64,000 nt of DNA, taken from Lactobacillales bacterium. Lineage in GTDB: Bacteria; Bacillota; Bacilli; Lactobacillales; Streptococcaceae. Of this stretch, positions 9,450 to 17,524 are shown piece by piece; position 1 is the stretch's first letter, and every line of letters begins with the position of its first letter. The notes beneath the pieces are model-generated. The model saw nothing but the letters and a program-made list of their open reading frames with translations. It was not told the origin of the DNA and ran no database searches. A program made the translations under genes and the position numbers. Location: NCBI GenBank assembly GCA_031261705.1, contig JAISJD010000008.1:62001-126000 (forward strand), in the 5' to 3' direction.

Positions 9450-10244
9450 TTATTGATTCATCAAAAAATATTTTTGAATATATTCGGAAGTTTTTTCTAC
9501 TTCATTAGGAATCGGAAAATCAAAACTGTATAAAGACTTCCTAAACATTTTCTCCATTTTTATCAACGCCTGCCAAGTTTCTTGAACAGAACCTAGCTTG
9601 TATAACTCTGCAAGTTCAGGATATACTTCTAATAGTTTATAGTTTTCTTTTCCAGCATTTTCACCAATAAAAGACTTCCAAGAAAGTATTTTTAACAACT
9701 CTGGACGAACAACTTTTTCTAACATCCCATTTGCATAAAGAAGTTGGTCACGGCTTAACCCTTTCACAATATAGGTTGACACCCAATAAAATTCATTCAC
9801 ACATTCATAAAATTCTTGTTCACTAGGTGCGTTCACTAAAAAGGATTTCTCGCTAGTTTCTACCGACTCTCCACCATAGATAATCGTATTCAACGACTCA
9901 CTTTCTAAATAGTCCTCCACATCGCTTATCAATAAAATTTTCAAATCTATTCGGTTTTCATCTTCAAATAACATCAACTTAGTGAAACCATAATCAGCAA
10001 ATAAATTTTCAGGCTCCTGTGAAATAATCGTTTTCCCAAAGGCTTCTTCCCAATTTTCCTGCTTTAGTTGTACCAAATGTTCTGACGTATCTACAAAATA
10101 AGTAATATCAAAATCTTGAAAATCATCTGGTGATACATTCGGATTGGCACGACTTCCCTCCATGCCTACCACTTCAATCTGTGAATGCGTTTTAGCGAAA
10201 TTCAAGATTAACTCCAGCATTTCTTCATTCGTCCGCTTATCCAT
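9450..10244 (-). CDS. ANT(6)-like aminoglycoside adenylyltransferase family protein
   Basis: A nucleotidyltransferase of the streptomycin 6-adenylyltransferase (ANT(6)/AadE) family. The N-terminal catalytic region shows EGSRAN and FQDFDITYFV, matching the family's GSR and DxD metal-binding pattern. The 264 residues are somewhat shorter than the 285-300 of well-studied ANT(6) enzymes. Family membership does not prove drug resistance; many chromosomal members are uncharacterised. Its ribosome binding site AAGGGGAGG lies in the 3' remnant of the broken amidinotransferase gene just upstream, so the gene seems to have arrived there, or been brought there by deletion. Confidence 0.8.
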   Translation of the reverse strand: MDKRTNEEMLELILNFAKTHSQIEVVGMEGSRANPNVSPDDFQDFDITYFVDTSEHLVQLKQENWEEAFGKTIISQEPENLFADYGFTKLMLFEDENRIDLKILLISDVEDYLESESLNTIIYGGESVETSEKSFLVNAPSEQEFYECVNEFYWVSTYIVKGLSRDQLLYANGMLEKVVRPELLKILSWKSFIGENAGKENYKLLEVYPELAELYKLGSVQETWQALIKMEKMFRKSLYSFDFPIPNEVEKTSEYIQKYFLMNQ

Positions 10245-10256
10245 TCCTTTCCTCCC

Positions 10257-10676
10257 CTTCTCGATTTAATGGGAACGTCAAGCAAAATCGCACCCTCGAA
10301 GAAACCATTTTTTACTTCACCACTTTTAGGAACACCAAGATCCACCATCTATTTTTCATAAGTAATCTGTTCTCCACAACGAACAACATGTTTATAATTC
10401 CTTAGAATATATCTCTCTTTTACACAAGCACCAAAATCTCGAGAGAAAGCCACACTCGGCAATTTTTTATCCGGTAGTTGAATTTCAACTGTTCCTCCAT
10501 TACGTTCATAAAGTTGAATGAGCGCCTCATGTTCTCTTTTCGTTTTATCCATATCTAGCACAGTATTCGACCAATTTTTTTGAAATCTCATTAATCAGTG
10601 CTGGTGAAATCAGAGCATCTCGCGAAGAAAGTAAAACACGTTTCAACACACCCACACCACTAGCGACATGAGTCAT
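10257..10676 (-). pseudogene. Decayed amidinotransferase/dimethylarginine dimethylaminohydrolase-like gene
   Basis: Pieces of one guanidino-modifying-enzyme-superfamily protein lie in order on the minus strand. ATG 10676 begins MTHVASGVGVLKRVLLSS and runs to a poly-A tract near 10575. There the frame shifts into the 10591-10349 frame, with the family pattern PSVAFSRDFGACV and later RCGE. After a TAG stop at 10349-10351 the same frame continues with MVDLGVPKSGEV and FFEGAILLD, equivalent to the family's LGI...FEGGD segment. The downstream half with the catalytic His and Cys is missing, replaced by the ANT(6)-like gene. So it has one frameshift, one in-frame stop and a 3' truncation. The substrate class (arginine or methylarginine) is uncertain. 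Confidence 0.75.
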
Positions 10677-10752
10677 TTCCTTTCATCCTCTCAGTTTTTT
10701 TCTTAATCTAAGTATAGCACGCTAGCAAAGAAAGAGTTTCCAAAATAAGAAA

Positions 10753-10797
10753 ATCCACTCGAAAATGTCAGAGCTAACTGAACACTTTCGAATGGAT
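10753..10797 (-). terminator. Intrinsic terminator of fld-nifJ
   Basis: ATCCATTCGAAAGTGT and ACATTTTCGAGTGGAT (minus strand) form a 16-bp near-perfect stem, followed by TTTTCTTATTTT. It sits just past the nifJ stop. Confidence 0.85.
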
Positions 10798-10802
10798 AGT
10801 TT

Positions 10803-13800
10803 TTATTTCTTCAATGAAGCGAGACGGTTGTAATTTTCACTACGTTCTTCCATATCCTCAACGGTATGGTGTAGCATTTCTTGCACTTCTTCCTCATCCT
10901 TCTTCACATTGCGTAAAGCAGAGAATCTTGTTTGTTGTTCCAAGAAAGTTTCCATCTTGTCAAAGTCCGCCTTCTTGAAATCAATCCGCATTGGGTCTTT
11001 TCCTTTAGCTGCAAGACGTGGGTCGTAACGATACAATTGCCAGTAACCTGACTCAACCGCTTCTTTAGACTCACGAATGGTTTGACTCATACCACCACGT
11101 AAACCGTGATTGATACAAGGTGTGTAACCAATAATCAAAGATGGACCTGGATAGCTTTCTGCTTCGGCAATCGCTTTAATTGCTTGCATTGGGTTTGCTT
11201 CAATCGCAATTTGTGCTACATAGACATCGTTGTAAGAAATTGCCATCATGCCTAAATCTTTTTTCTTCGTTTTCTTCCCACCAGCAGCAAATTTTGCAAT
11301 CGCTGAAGTTGGCGTTGCTTTGGACATTTGCCCACCAGTATTGGCGTAAAGTTCATTATCCATGACTAAAATATTGACGTCTTCATTGGTCGCAAGAACA
11401 TGGTCAATCCCACCAAAACCAATATCATATGCCCAACCATCGCCACCGATAATCCATTGACTTGGTTTTACAAACATTTCTTCATCCGCCAAGATTGCTT
11501 GCAATTGTTCATCAGACTCTTCTTTTAATGCCGCCGCCAGTTTCGTTGCTCTTTGACGACTGCCTTCGCCCTCATTTTTATAATCTAACCAATCTCTTAA
11601 TAATGCTTTGGTATCTTCTGTTCCTACACCCGTTTGAAGTGCAGCTTCCACCTTGATTGCCAAGCGGTCACGTTTCGTTTGATTCGCTACGTGCATGCCT
11701 AGACCATATTCTGCGTTGTCTTCAAAGAGTGAGTTACTCCATGCTGGGCCTTGTCCTTCTTCATTTGTGGTATAAGGTGTTGCTGGAGAAGAGGCACCCC
11801 AGATGGATGAGCAGCCTGTAGTATTGGCAATCATCATTCTATCCCCATAAAGTTGAGTAATCAGCTTGATATACGGTGTTTCTCCGCAGCCAGCACATGC
11901 TCCTGAAAATTCAAGTAACGGTTTTTCAAATTGAGAACCCTTCACGGAGAATTTCTTCACAGGATTTACTTTTTGGCTCAAGGTCATCGCAAACGCCCAA
12001 TTGATTGCTTCTTCTTTTTGTTCTTCGTATGGTTTCATTGCAAGTGCTTTTTCTTTTGCAGGACAAACTGCTACACATAAGCCACAGCCCGTACAATCCT
12101 CAAGAGATACTTGAATGCGATATTGTAAACCGTCTGCGCCACGCATTTCTCGTGTGATAAAGCCTTCTGGCGCTTCACTCATTTCTTCCTCATCCGCTAA
12201 GAACGGACGAATCGCAGCATGTGGGCAGACAAACGCACATTCATTACACATTGTACATTTTTCTGGCGACCATTCAGGGACTTGTAGAGCAATTCCACGT
12301 TTTTCATAAGCAGCTGTACCCATTGGCATGACTCCACCAAGCATTCCATTATCAATCAAATCCTTCACTGAAAGCTGATTGCCTTCTTGACGATTGATTG
12401 GTTCTAAAATATTCGTAATGTAAGCTGGTTTTCCAGAATTATCGACTTTTTCTTCAGCAACTTCAAGCGTTGCCCATTCTTGTGGAATTTCAATGTGTCT
12501 CAACTCAGCAAAAGTAGCATCAATCGCTTTCCAGTTCGTTTCCACAATCTTCATAGATTTCTTTCCATAAGCTGCTTTGATTTCATCACGCATCAATGGT
12601 AAGAAAGTTTCTCTATCCATAATGTCTGAAAGTTCAAAGAATGCAGCAGACATAATCGTATTAATACGTCCTTGTAAACCTAGCTCTTGTGCAATTGCTG
12701 CAGCATTAATTGTGTAAAACTTAATGTTGTGTTCTCCTAAATAGCGTTTTAAGCGAGCCGGTAAATGTGTTTTTATCTTTTCTTCATCCCAGACAGTGTT
12801 TAGGAGGAAGGTTCCGCCGTCTTTTAGACCTGTTAATAAATCATATTTATGGATGTAGGCGCTATTGTTACAGCCAACAAAATCACTACGACTCACGTTA
12901 TACGTTGACAAAATCGGTTCTTTCCCAAAACGGATATGCGAAATAGTCAAGCCACCTGATTTTTTAGAATCGTAAGCAAAGTAGGCTTGTGCATAGTAAT
13001 CTGCATTATTCCCAATAATCTTAATTGCTTGCTTGTTTGCACCAACTGTTCCGTCAGAACCAAGTCCCCAGAATTTTGCTTGGAAAGTGCTATCTGGTGT
13101 TAAATCAAGTACTTCACCTATTGGTAGGGATAAATGTGTGACATCATCAATAATTCCAACTGTAAAACGAGGTTTCAATTGTTCAACTGGTAAAAGCATG
13201 TGGTCAAATACAGCGACAATTTGATCTGGAGTAATATCCTTAGAAGCAATTCCATAACGCCCACCAATCACAACTGGACGATTTTCATGATGATATAACA
13301 CGCTTTGTACGTCTAACAATAATGGTTCCGCATCTGAACCAGGTTCTTTTGTACGGTCTAAAACAGCAACTGTTTTCACTGTTTTCGGTAATTTTTCAAG
13401 TAAGTTTTCAGTAGGAAATGGACGATACAAATGAATATTAATATGTCCGACCTTACGACCTTGCTTGTTCAAGTAGTCCACCGTTTGTTGAATCGTAGGT
13501 GAAACAGAACCCATGGAAATAATAACTTCTGTTGCTTCAGGGTCTCCATAATAATCTGTCAAATCATAATTCGTTCCACGCAGCGCATTAATCTTTTGCA
13601 TGTATTTTTGAACGATAGCTGGCATTTTATCATAGTACTGATTGACCGTTTCACGTTGTTGAAAATAAATATCTGGGTTTTGTGCAGTTCCTGAAACATT
13701 TGGATGATTTGGATTCATTCCTTGTTTACGAAATTCTGCTAGTGCTTCCCAATCCATCATCGCCTTTAAATCTTCATAATCAATTAACTCAATTTTTTGT

Positions 13801-14336
13801 AATTCATGACTCGTTCTAAAACCGTCAAAGAAATTCATAAACGGTAGCTTACCTTCAATACTAGCTAAATGGGCAACCGCTGATAAATCCATTACTTCCT
13901 GAACACCTGCTTCTGCTAACATACAAAAGCCTGTTTGACGAGCTGCCATGACATCGCTATGATCACCGAAAATACTTAACGCATTTGTTGATACCGCACG
14001 AGCTGCCACATGAAAAACAGTTGGTAATAATTCCCCAGCAATTTTAAACATGTTCGGTATCATTAACAGCAACCCTTGACTTGCTGTATAAGTAGTCGTC
14101 AAAGCACCAGTTTTTAGCGAACCATGCACTGCACCTGCTGCACCCGCTTCAGATTGCATTTCAACCACTCGCACAGGTTCCCCAAAAATATTTTTCTTAC
14201 CTTGTTCTGCCCATTCATCCACAACTTCAGCCATTGTAGAACTTGGGGTAATTGGGTAAATAGCAGCTACTTCAGTAAACGCATAAGAGATATAAGCAGC
14301 AGCAGTATTCCCATCCATTGTTTTTGTTTTTTTCAT
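10803..14336 (-). CDS. nifJ: Pyruvate:ferredoxin (flavodoxin) oxidoreductase
   Basis: An oxygen-sensitive, thiamine-diphosphate enzyme that converts pyruvate and CoA to acetyl-CoA and CO2 and reduces ferredoxin or flavodoxin. The 1177-residue single-chain form has all domains in order: an N-terminal TPP pyrimidine domain with YPITPSST (about 19-26), the CoA and gamma domains, two [4Fe-4S] motifs (CTMCNECAFVCP near 690 and CTGCGLCVAVCP near 750), the proximal cluster motif CAGCGET near 815, and the GDGWAYD Mg/TPP motif near 965. It lies 25 bases after the flavodoxin gene, its probable electron acceptor. PFOR is uncommon in Lactobacillales, which usually rely on pyruvate formate-lyase and pyruvate dehydrogenase. 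Confidence 0.97.
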   Translation of the reverse strand: MKKTKTMDGNTAAAYISYAFTEVAAIYPITPSSTMAEVVDEWAEQGKKNIFGEPVRVVEMQSEAGAAGAVHGSLKTGALTTTYTASQGLLLMIPNMFKIAGELLPTVFHVAARAVSTNALSIFGDHSDVMAARQTGFCMLAEAGVQEVMDLSAVAHLASIEGKLPFMNFFDGFRTSHELQKIELIDYEDLKAMMDWEALAEFRKQGMNPNHPNVSGTAQNPDIYFQQRETVNQYYDKMPAIVQKYMQKINALRGTNYDLTDYYGDPEATEVIISMGSVSPTIQQTVDYLNKQGRKVGHINIHLYRPFPTENLLEKLPKTVKTVAVLDRTKEPGSDAEPLLLDVQSVLYHHENRPVVIGGRYGIASKDITPDQIVAVFDHMLLPVEQLKPRFTVGIIDDVTHLSLPIGEVLDLTPDSTFQAKFWGLGSDGTVGANKQAIKIIGNNADYYAQAYFAYDSKKSGGLTISHIRFGKEPILSTYNVSRSDFVGCNNSAYIHKYDLLTGLKDGGTFLLNTVWDEEKIKTHLPARLKRYLGEHNIKFYTINAAAIAQELGLQGRINTIMSAAFFELSDIMDRETFLPLMRDEIKAAYGKKSMKIVETNWKAIDATFAELRHIEIPQEWATLEVAEEKVDNSGKPAYITNILEPINRQEGNQLSVKDLIDNGMLGGVMPMGTAAYEKRGIALQVPEWSPEKCTMCNECAFVCPHAAIRPFLADEEEMSEAPEGFITREMRGADGLQYRIQVSLEDCTGCGLCVAVCPAKEKALAMKPYEEQKEEAINWAFAMTLSQKVNPVKKFSVKGSQFEKPLLEFSGACAGCGETPYIKLITQLYGDRMMIANTTGCSSIWGASSPATPYTTNEEGQGPAWSNSLFEDNAEYGLGMHVANQTKRDRLAIKVEAALQTGVGTEDTKALLRDWLDYKNEGEGSRQRATKLAAALKEESDEQLQAILADEEMFVKPSQWIIGGDGWAYDIGFGGIDHVLATNEDVNILVMDNELYANTGGQMSKATPTSAIAKFAAGGKKTKKKDLGMMAISYNDVYVAQIAIEANPMQAIKAIAEAESYPGPSLIIGYTPCINHGLRGGMSQTIRESKEAVESGYWQLYRYDPRLAAKGKDPMRIDFKKADFDKMETFLEQQTRFSALRNVKKDEEEVQEMLHHTVEDMEERSENYNRLASLKK

Positions 14337-14361
14337 TCAGTTTTCACCTCTCTTTTTCTGG

Positions 14362-14808
14362 TTATTCTCCAACTAAAGCACTGGCAAAAGCTTTCAAAGT
14401 TTCCTCATCCTCGTCGTCAGCGTCATTTTCGATTTTTACTGTTTCAGCCCCTTTTTTCGCACCTGTCTTTGCAAAAGCATCTGCAAAATCAATTGCTGCT
14501 TGGCAGAAAGCATCAGGATAAAGTTCGCTATCGCCACTTCCGACAACGCCGAATACTTTTCCTTCTAATTCTTGATCTGGTAATTCTTCATAGAAATCTT
14601 GTAAGTTAAATGGAATTTCACCATCTCCATCAGTATATGTTGCTAACACACAAACATCTGCATCTTCAAAAACATCATCATCAACATCATCATCTGCATC
14701 AATACGTTCTACATCAGCACCTAATTCAGTGAATTGTTCCTCTAAAAATTCTGAAATCCCCTCTGTGTTCCCTGTTGCACTTGAAAAAACAATTTTTACT
14801 ACTGTCAT
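14362..14808 (-). CDS. Flavodoxin
   Basis: A small FMN-binding electron carrier of 148 residues. The FMN-phosphate loop SSATGNT is at residues 9-15. The isoalloxazine-side loops (ATYTDGDGEIP and VGSGDSELYPD) are clear. The protein is strongly acidic, with an Asp-rich stretch at about residues 37-52 and another near the C-terminus. It is the first gene of a two-gene operon with nifJ, so it is the likely partner of PFOR and may carry electrons to the hydrogenase encoded nearby. AAGGAAGG lies upstream of the ATG. Confidence 0.93.
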   Translation of the reverse strand: MTVVKIVFSSATGNTEGISEFLEEQFTELGADVERIDADDDVDDDVFEDADVCVLATYTDGDGEIPFNLQDFYEELPDQELEGKVFGVVGSGDSELYPDAFCQAAIDFADAFAKTGAKKGAETVKIENDADDEDEETLKAFASALVGE

Positions 14809-14961
14809 ATCCTCTACGACCTTCCTTTATTTAATTTCGGAAAAATATACGAAAAGCAAAAATTCCATTTATCACCCATTCGTAATCTTTCTCGATTTTT
14901 CCATAATTAGTATTGACTTTCTTGTTTTGTCGATTTTTTTTAAAATAAATCTCTCCGTTGC

Positions 14962-14990
14962 TTGCTAACGCTTTCAAGTATTGATACAAT
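14962..14990 (+). promoter_or_regulatory. Promoter of the ECF S-component gene overlapped by a cre site
   Basis: TTGCTA (14962-14967), a 17-base spacer and TACAAT (14985-14990) form a good sigma-A promoter. The 14-mer TGCTAACGCTTTCA (14963-14976) is the reverse complement of TGAAAGCGTTAGCA and fits the CcpA consensus TGNAANCGNWNNCA at every fixed position. It covers the -35 hexamer and spacer, which predicts repression by CcpA. The site is also upstream of the divergent flavodoxin-nifJ operon and could affect it. Confidence 0.65.
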
Positions 14991-15138
14991 TAGTGCCGTG
15001 AAGTGATTTATTCTTTTTTTCACAAGTATTGAGAAATTATTCCATAATTCCCCATATTTGCAAGTTTCACCTTTCTTTTAAAAAAGAAAGAGCCTTGAAG
15101 AATAACTCATCTTTACAAAACAACTTGAAGGGAAGTGA

Positions 15139-15174
15139 ATGATAGTTCTCTCACAAGCGAGCTATCGACTATGA
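15139..15174 (+). other. Possible 11-codon leader ORF overlapping the ECF S-component start
   Basis: ATG at 15139 lies six bases after AAGGG and encodes MIVLSQASYRL. Its TGA stop (15172-15174) overlaps the main gene's ATG (15171) as ATGA, the classical arrangement for translational coupling. The main ATG has no good Shine-Dalgarno sequence of its own, and a stem GATAG-TCTC/GAGCTATC lies just before it. The alternative is that the main gene starts at GTG 15135, but that is only two bases from AAGGG. Confidence 0.35.
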
Positions 15175-15722
15175 ACAAAAAAACGTTAAGTATTACCCAA
15201 ACAGCTATTTTATTAGCTCTGATTGTCGTCGTTGAATTTTTAATGGTAGGGCCACAATATATCCTTATCAAAGGTTCAATCGTCAATCTTATTCTCATCG
15301 CTGCTACCATTTTAGTTGGTTTACCAGCAGGTTTATTAATCAGTATTTTTACACCAATTTTAGCAATCGTTACTGGACATTTAGCAATGCCTGTTCTAGC
15401 ACCAGTTGTTGCTATTGGAAATATTGTTTTCGTCCTTTTATGGTGGATTATCCTCTCTTATATGAAAGGCAATAACCCATTAGCCCACTATGTTGTTGCT
15501 ATAATTATATCAGCAATTGCTAAATTTGCCTTTTTATACCTTGCCGTTTCTAAATATATCCTGCCAGTAGCCTTAAAAGCAGTTGTTGCTCAAAAGCCAC
15601 AAATTAAAGGAGCTTTACTTGCACAATTTGGTATGCCGCAGCTTATCACAGCAATTATCGGAGGTATTCTTGCACTTATTATCATTCCTCGTTTAGCTAA
15701 AATCATAAATACAAGAAAATAA
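15171..15722 (+). CDS. ECF-type transporter S component (substrate unknown)
   Basis: A 183-residue, very hydrophobic protein with five or six membrane helices. It has the overall pattern of substrate-binding S components of energy-coupling-factor transporters, including the basic N-terminus before the first helix and a GSIVNLILIAATILVGLPAG segment. S components work with a shared EcfA-EcfA'-EcfT module encoded elsewhere. The substrate cannot be assigned. Its place between the PFOR and hydrogenase operons makes a vitamin such as thiamine or riboflavin conceivable, but that is inference. The start is uncertain: ATG 15171 coupled to a leader ORF, or GTG 15135 (195 residues). Confidence 0.7.
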   Translation: MNKKTLSITQTAILLALIVVVEFLMVGPQYILIKGSIVNLILIAATILVGLPAGLLISIFTPILAIVTGHLAMPVLAPVVAIGNIVFVLLWWIILSYMKGNNPLAHYVVAIIISAIAKFAFLYLAVSKYILPVALKAVVAQKPQIKGALLAQFGMPQLITAIIGGILALIIIPRLAKIINTRK

Positions 15723-15737
15723 TAATTTTCTATAAAG

Positions 15738-15760
15738 TGGGCTGGCTTAAAACCAGCCCA
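15738..15760 (+). terminator. Intrinsic terminator of the ECF S-component gene
   Basis: TGGGCTGG and CCAGCCCA form an 8-bp stem with loop CTTAAAA, followed by TTTTTTT. It also lies at the end of the convergent hydA and may serve both. Confidence 0.9.
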
Positions 15761-15765
15761 TTTTT

Positions 15766-17511
15766 TTATGATTGTTCTACTGGTTCACGATAAGTGGTAT
15801 GCAAAATGTGGTGTGCTTTACTGCCACCTGGTTCCCCGAGAAATTCCTTGTAGATGTGTTGAACGACAGGGCTTTCATGAGAACGTCTGATTCCTTTACT
15901 ACGGTCTTCCGCATAAAGTGCTGCTGCACGCTTCGCCTTCAAATCGACAAAGTTTCTAACCGACGCCGGTTGCACCGGTTGACCGCCACCATTGACACAG
16001 CCACCTGGACACGCCATGATTTCTACAAAGTGATAAAATTCTTCACCACTTTCAATTTTTTCAATCAATCTCTTAGCATTATTAATACCTGAGGCAACAG
16101 CAACCTTCACTGTTTGCCCACTTAATTCATAGGTTGCTTCTTTAATTCCTTTTGTCCCACGAACTTGGGTAAATTCGACTTCTTCGAGTGCATGTCCTGC
16201 CAAGGTTTCACTAGCTGTGCGCAATGCTGCTTCCATTACACCACCCGTAGCTCCAAAGATATAGCCTGCACCTGTTGCGTTTCCAAGCGGTTGATCGAAA
16301 GTTTCGTCTTCTAATTCGTTAAAGCGAATACCTGCTTTGTCAATCATCCGAGCTAGTTCACGAGTCGTCAGTGCAACGTCTACATCAGAAAAACCGGCTG
16401 CCGCTTGATTGTCACGAATAACTTCAAATTTCTTCGCTGTACAAGGCATAATCCCCACTACAAATAAATCTTTCGGATCAATCGACATTTTTTCAGCATA
16501 CCAAGTTTTAATCAACGCCCCAAACATTTGTTGAGGTGATTTACAACTTGATAGGTTTGGAATTAATTCTGGATGATAAGCTTCACAATATTTCACCCAG
16601 CCTGGTGAGCATGAAGTGAACATTGGAAATGGCCCGTTACTCTTCACCCGTTCTAAAAATTCATTGGCTTCTTCCATGATAGTGAAATCAGCCGCAACGT
16701 TAGTATCAAAGACCTTATCAAAGCCAATGCGTCGCAAAGCTGCAACCATTTTTCCTTCAACATTTGTCCCAACGGGTAATTGGAAAGCTTCCCCAAGAGT
16801 TACACGGACACTTGGTGCAGTCTGAACTACTACATGCTTCGTTGGATCTTGAAGAGCGTCCCAAACTTCTTGTGTTTGATCTTTTTCAGCAATTGCTCCG
16901 GTTGGACAAACAACAATACATTGCCCACAAGAAATACAATCGACTTCGCCAAGATTTTTTTCATAAGCACAGCCAATATGTGTGTTAAACCCACGTTCAT
17001 TAGGGCCAATCACACCGACAGCCTGCATTTTTTTACACACTGCAACACAACGCCGACATAAGATACATTTATTATTATTACGATACATATGAACAGAGGA
17101 ATCATCAAATTCATATTCACAATTTTCACCGTTGTAATAATCTTCATCATCAACATTAAATGTTTTACAAAGTCTTTGTAGCTCACAGTTTCCGTTTCTA
17201 ATACAAGAAAGACACTTGCGTTCATGTGTGGATAAAATCAGTTCAAGACTTCTTTTTCTTGATTGAAAAACACGTTCGGAATCAGTGATAATCTCCATGC
17301 CCTCAGTAATAGGATAGACACAGGAAGTGACAAGGTTTTTAACTCCTTTGACTTCTGTTAGGCACATACGGCAGGCACCAATTTCATTTAGCTCTTTTAA
17401 ATAGCAAAGAGTCGGTATATCAATATCATTTACACGTGCTGCCTCAAGAATGGTTGAACCAACAGGCGCAGTGCAAACTTTTCCGTTTATTGTAATCGTT
17501 ACTTCGTTCAA
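15766..17511 (-). CDS. hydA: [FeFe]-hydrogenase catalytic subunit HydA (M3 type)
   Basis: Catalyses reversible H2 formation. I chose TTG 17511 because AAGGAGG lies eight bases upstream and this removes an overlap with hydB, giving 581 residues. In order: an N-terminal [2Fe-2S] domain (C36, C47, C50, C64), the His-ligated cluster (H96, C100, C103, C109), two [4Fe-4S] motifs (C149-C159 and C192-C202), then the H-cluster domain with TSCSPGW (299-305), MPCTAKK and MACPGGCVNGGGQP. The C-terminus ends in the small-subunit-like GEPGGSKAHHILHTTY. The first H-cluster motif has Ser where most hydrogenases have the proton-relay Cys (TSCCPGW). HydE, HydF and HydG maturases are not in this window. Confidence 0.95.
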   Translation of the reverse strand: MNEVTITINGKVCTAPVGSTILEAARVNDIDIPTLCYLKELNEIGACRMCLTEVKGVKNLVTSCVYPITEGMEIITDSERVFQSRKRSLELILSTHERKCLSCIRNGNCELQRLCKTFNVDDEDYYNGENCEYEFDDSSVHMYRNNNKCILCRRCVAVCKKMQAVGVIGPNERGFNTHIGCAYEKNLGEVDCISCGQCIVVCPTGAIAEKDQTQEVWDALQDPTKHVVVQTAPSVRVTLGEAFQLPVGTNVEGKMVAALRRIGFDKVFDTNVAADFTIMEEANEFLERVKSNGPFPMFTSCSPGWVKYCEAYHPELIPNLSSCKSPQQMFGALIKTWYAEKMSIDPKDLFVVGIMPCTAKKFEVIRDNQAAAGFSDVDVALTTRELARMIDKAGIRFNELEDETFDQPLGNATGAGYIFGATGGVMEAALRTASETLAGHALEEVEFTQVRGTKGIKEATYELSGQTVKVAVASGINNAKRLIEKIESGEEFYHFVEIMACPGGCVNGGGQPVQPASVRNFVDLKAKRAAALYAEDRSKGIRRSHESPVVQHIYKEFLGEPGGSKAHHILHTTYREPVEQS

Positions 17512-17524
17512 TTTACACCCCTCC

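Noticed and set aside
14997-15138. Vitamin riboswitch (TPP, FMN) in the ECF S-component leader
   Set aside because: No conserved TPP or FMN aptamer core is visible; only small stems such as CTTTCTT/AAGAAAG are present.
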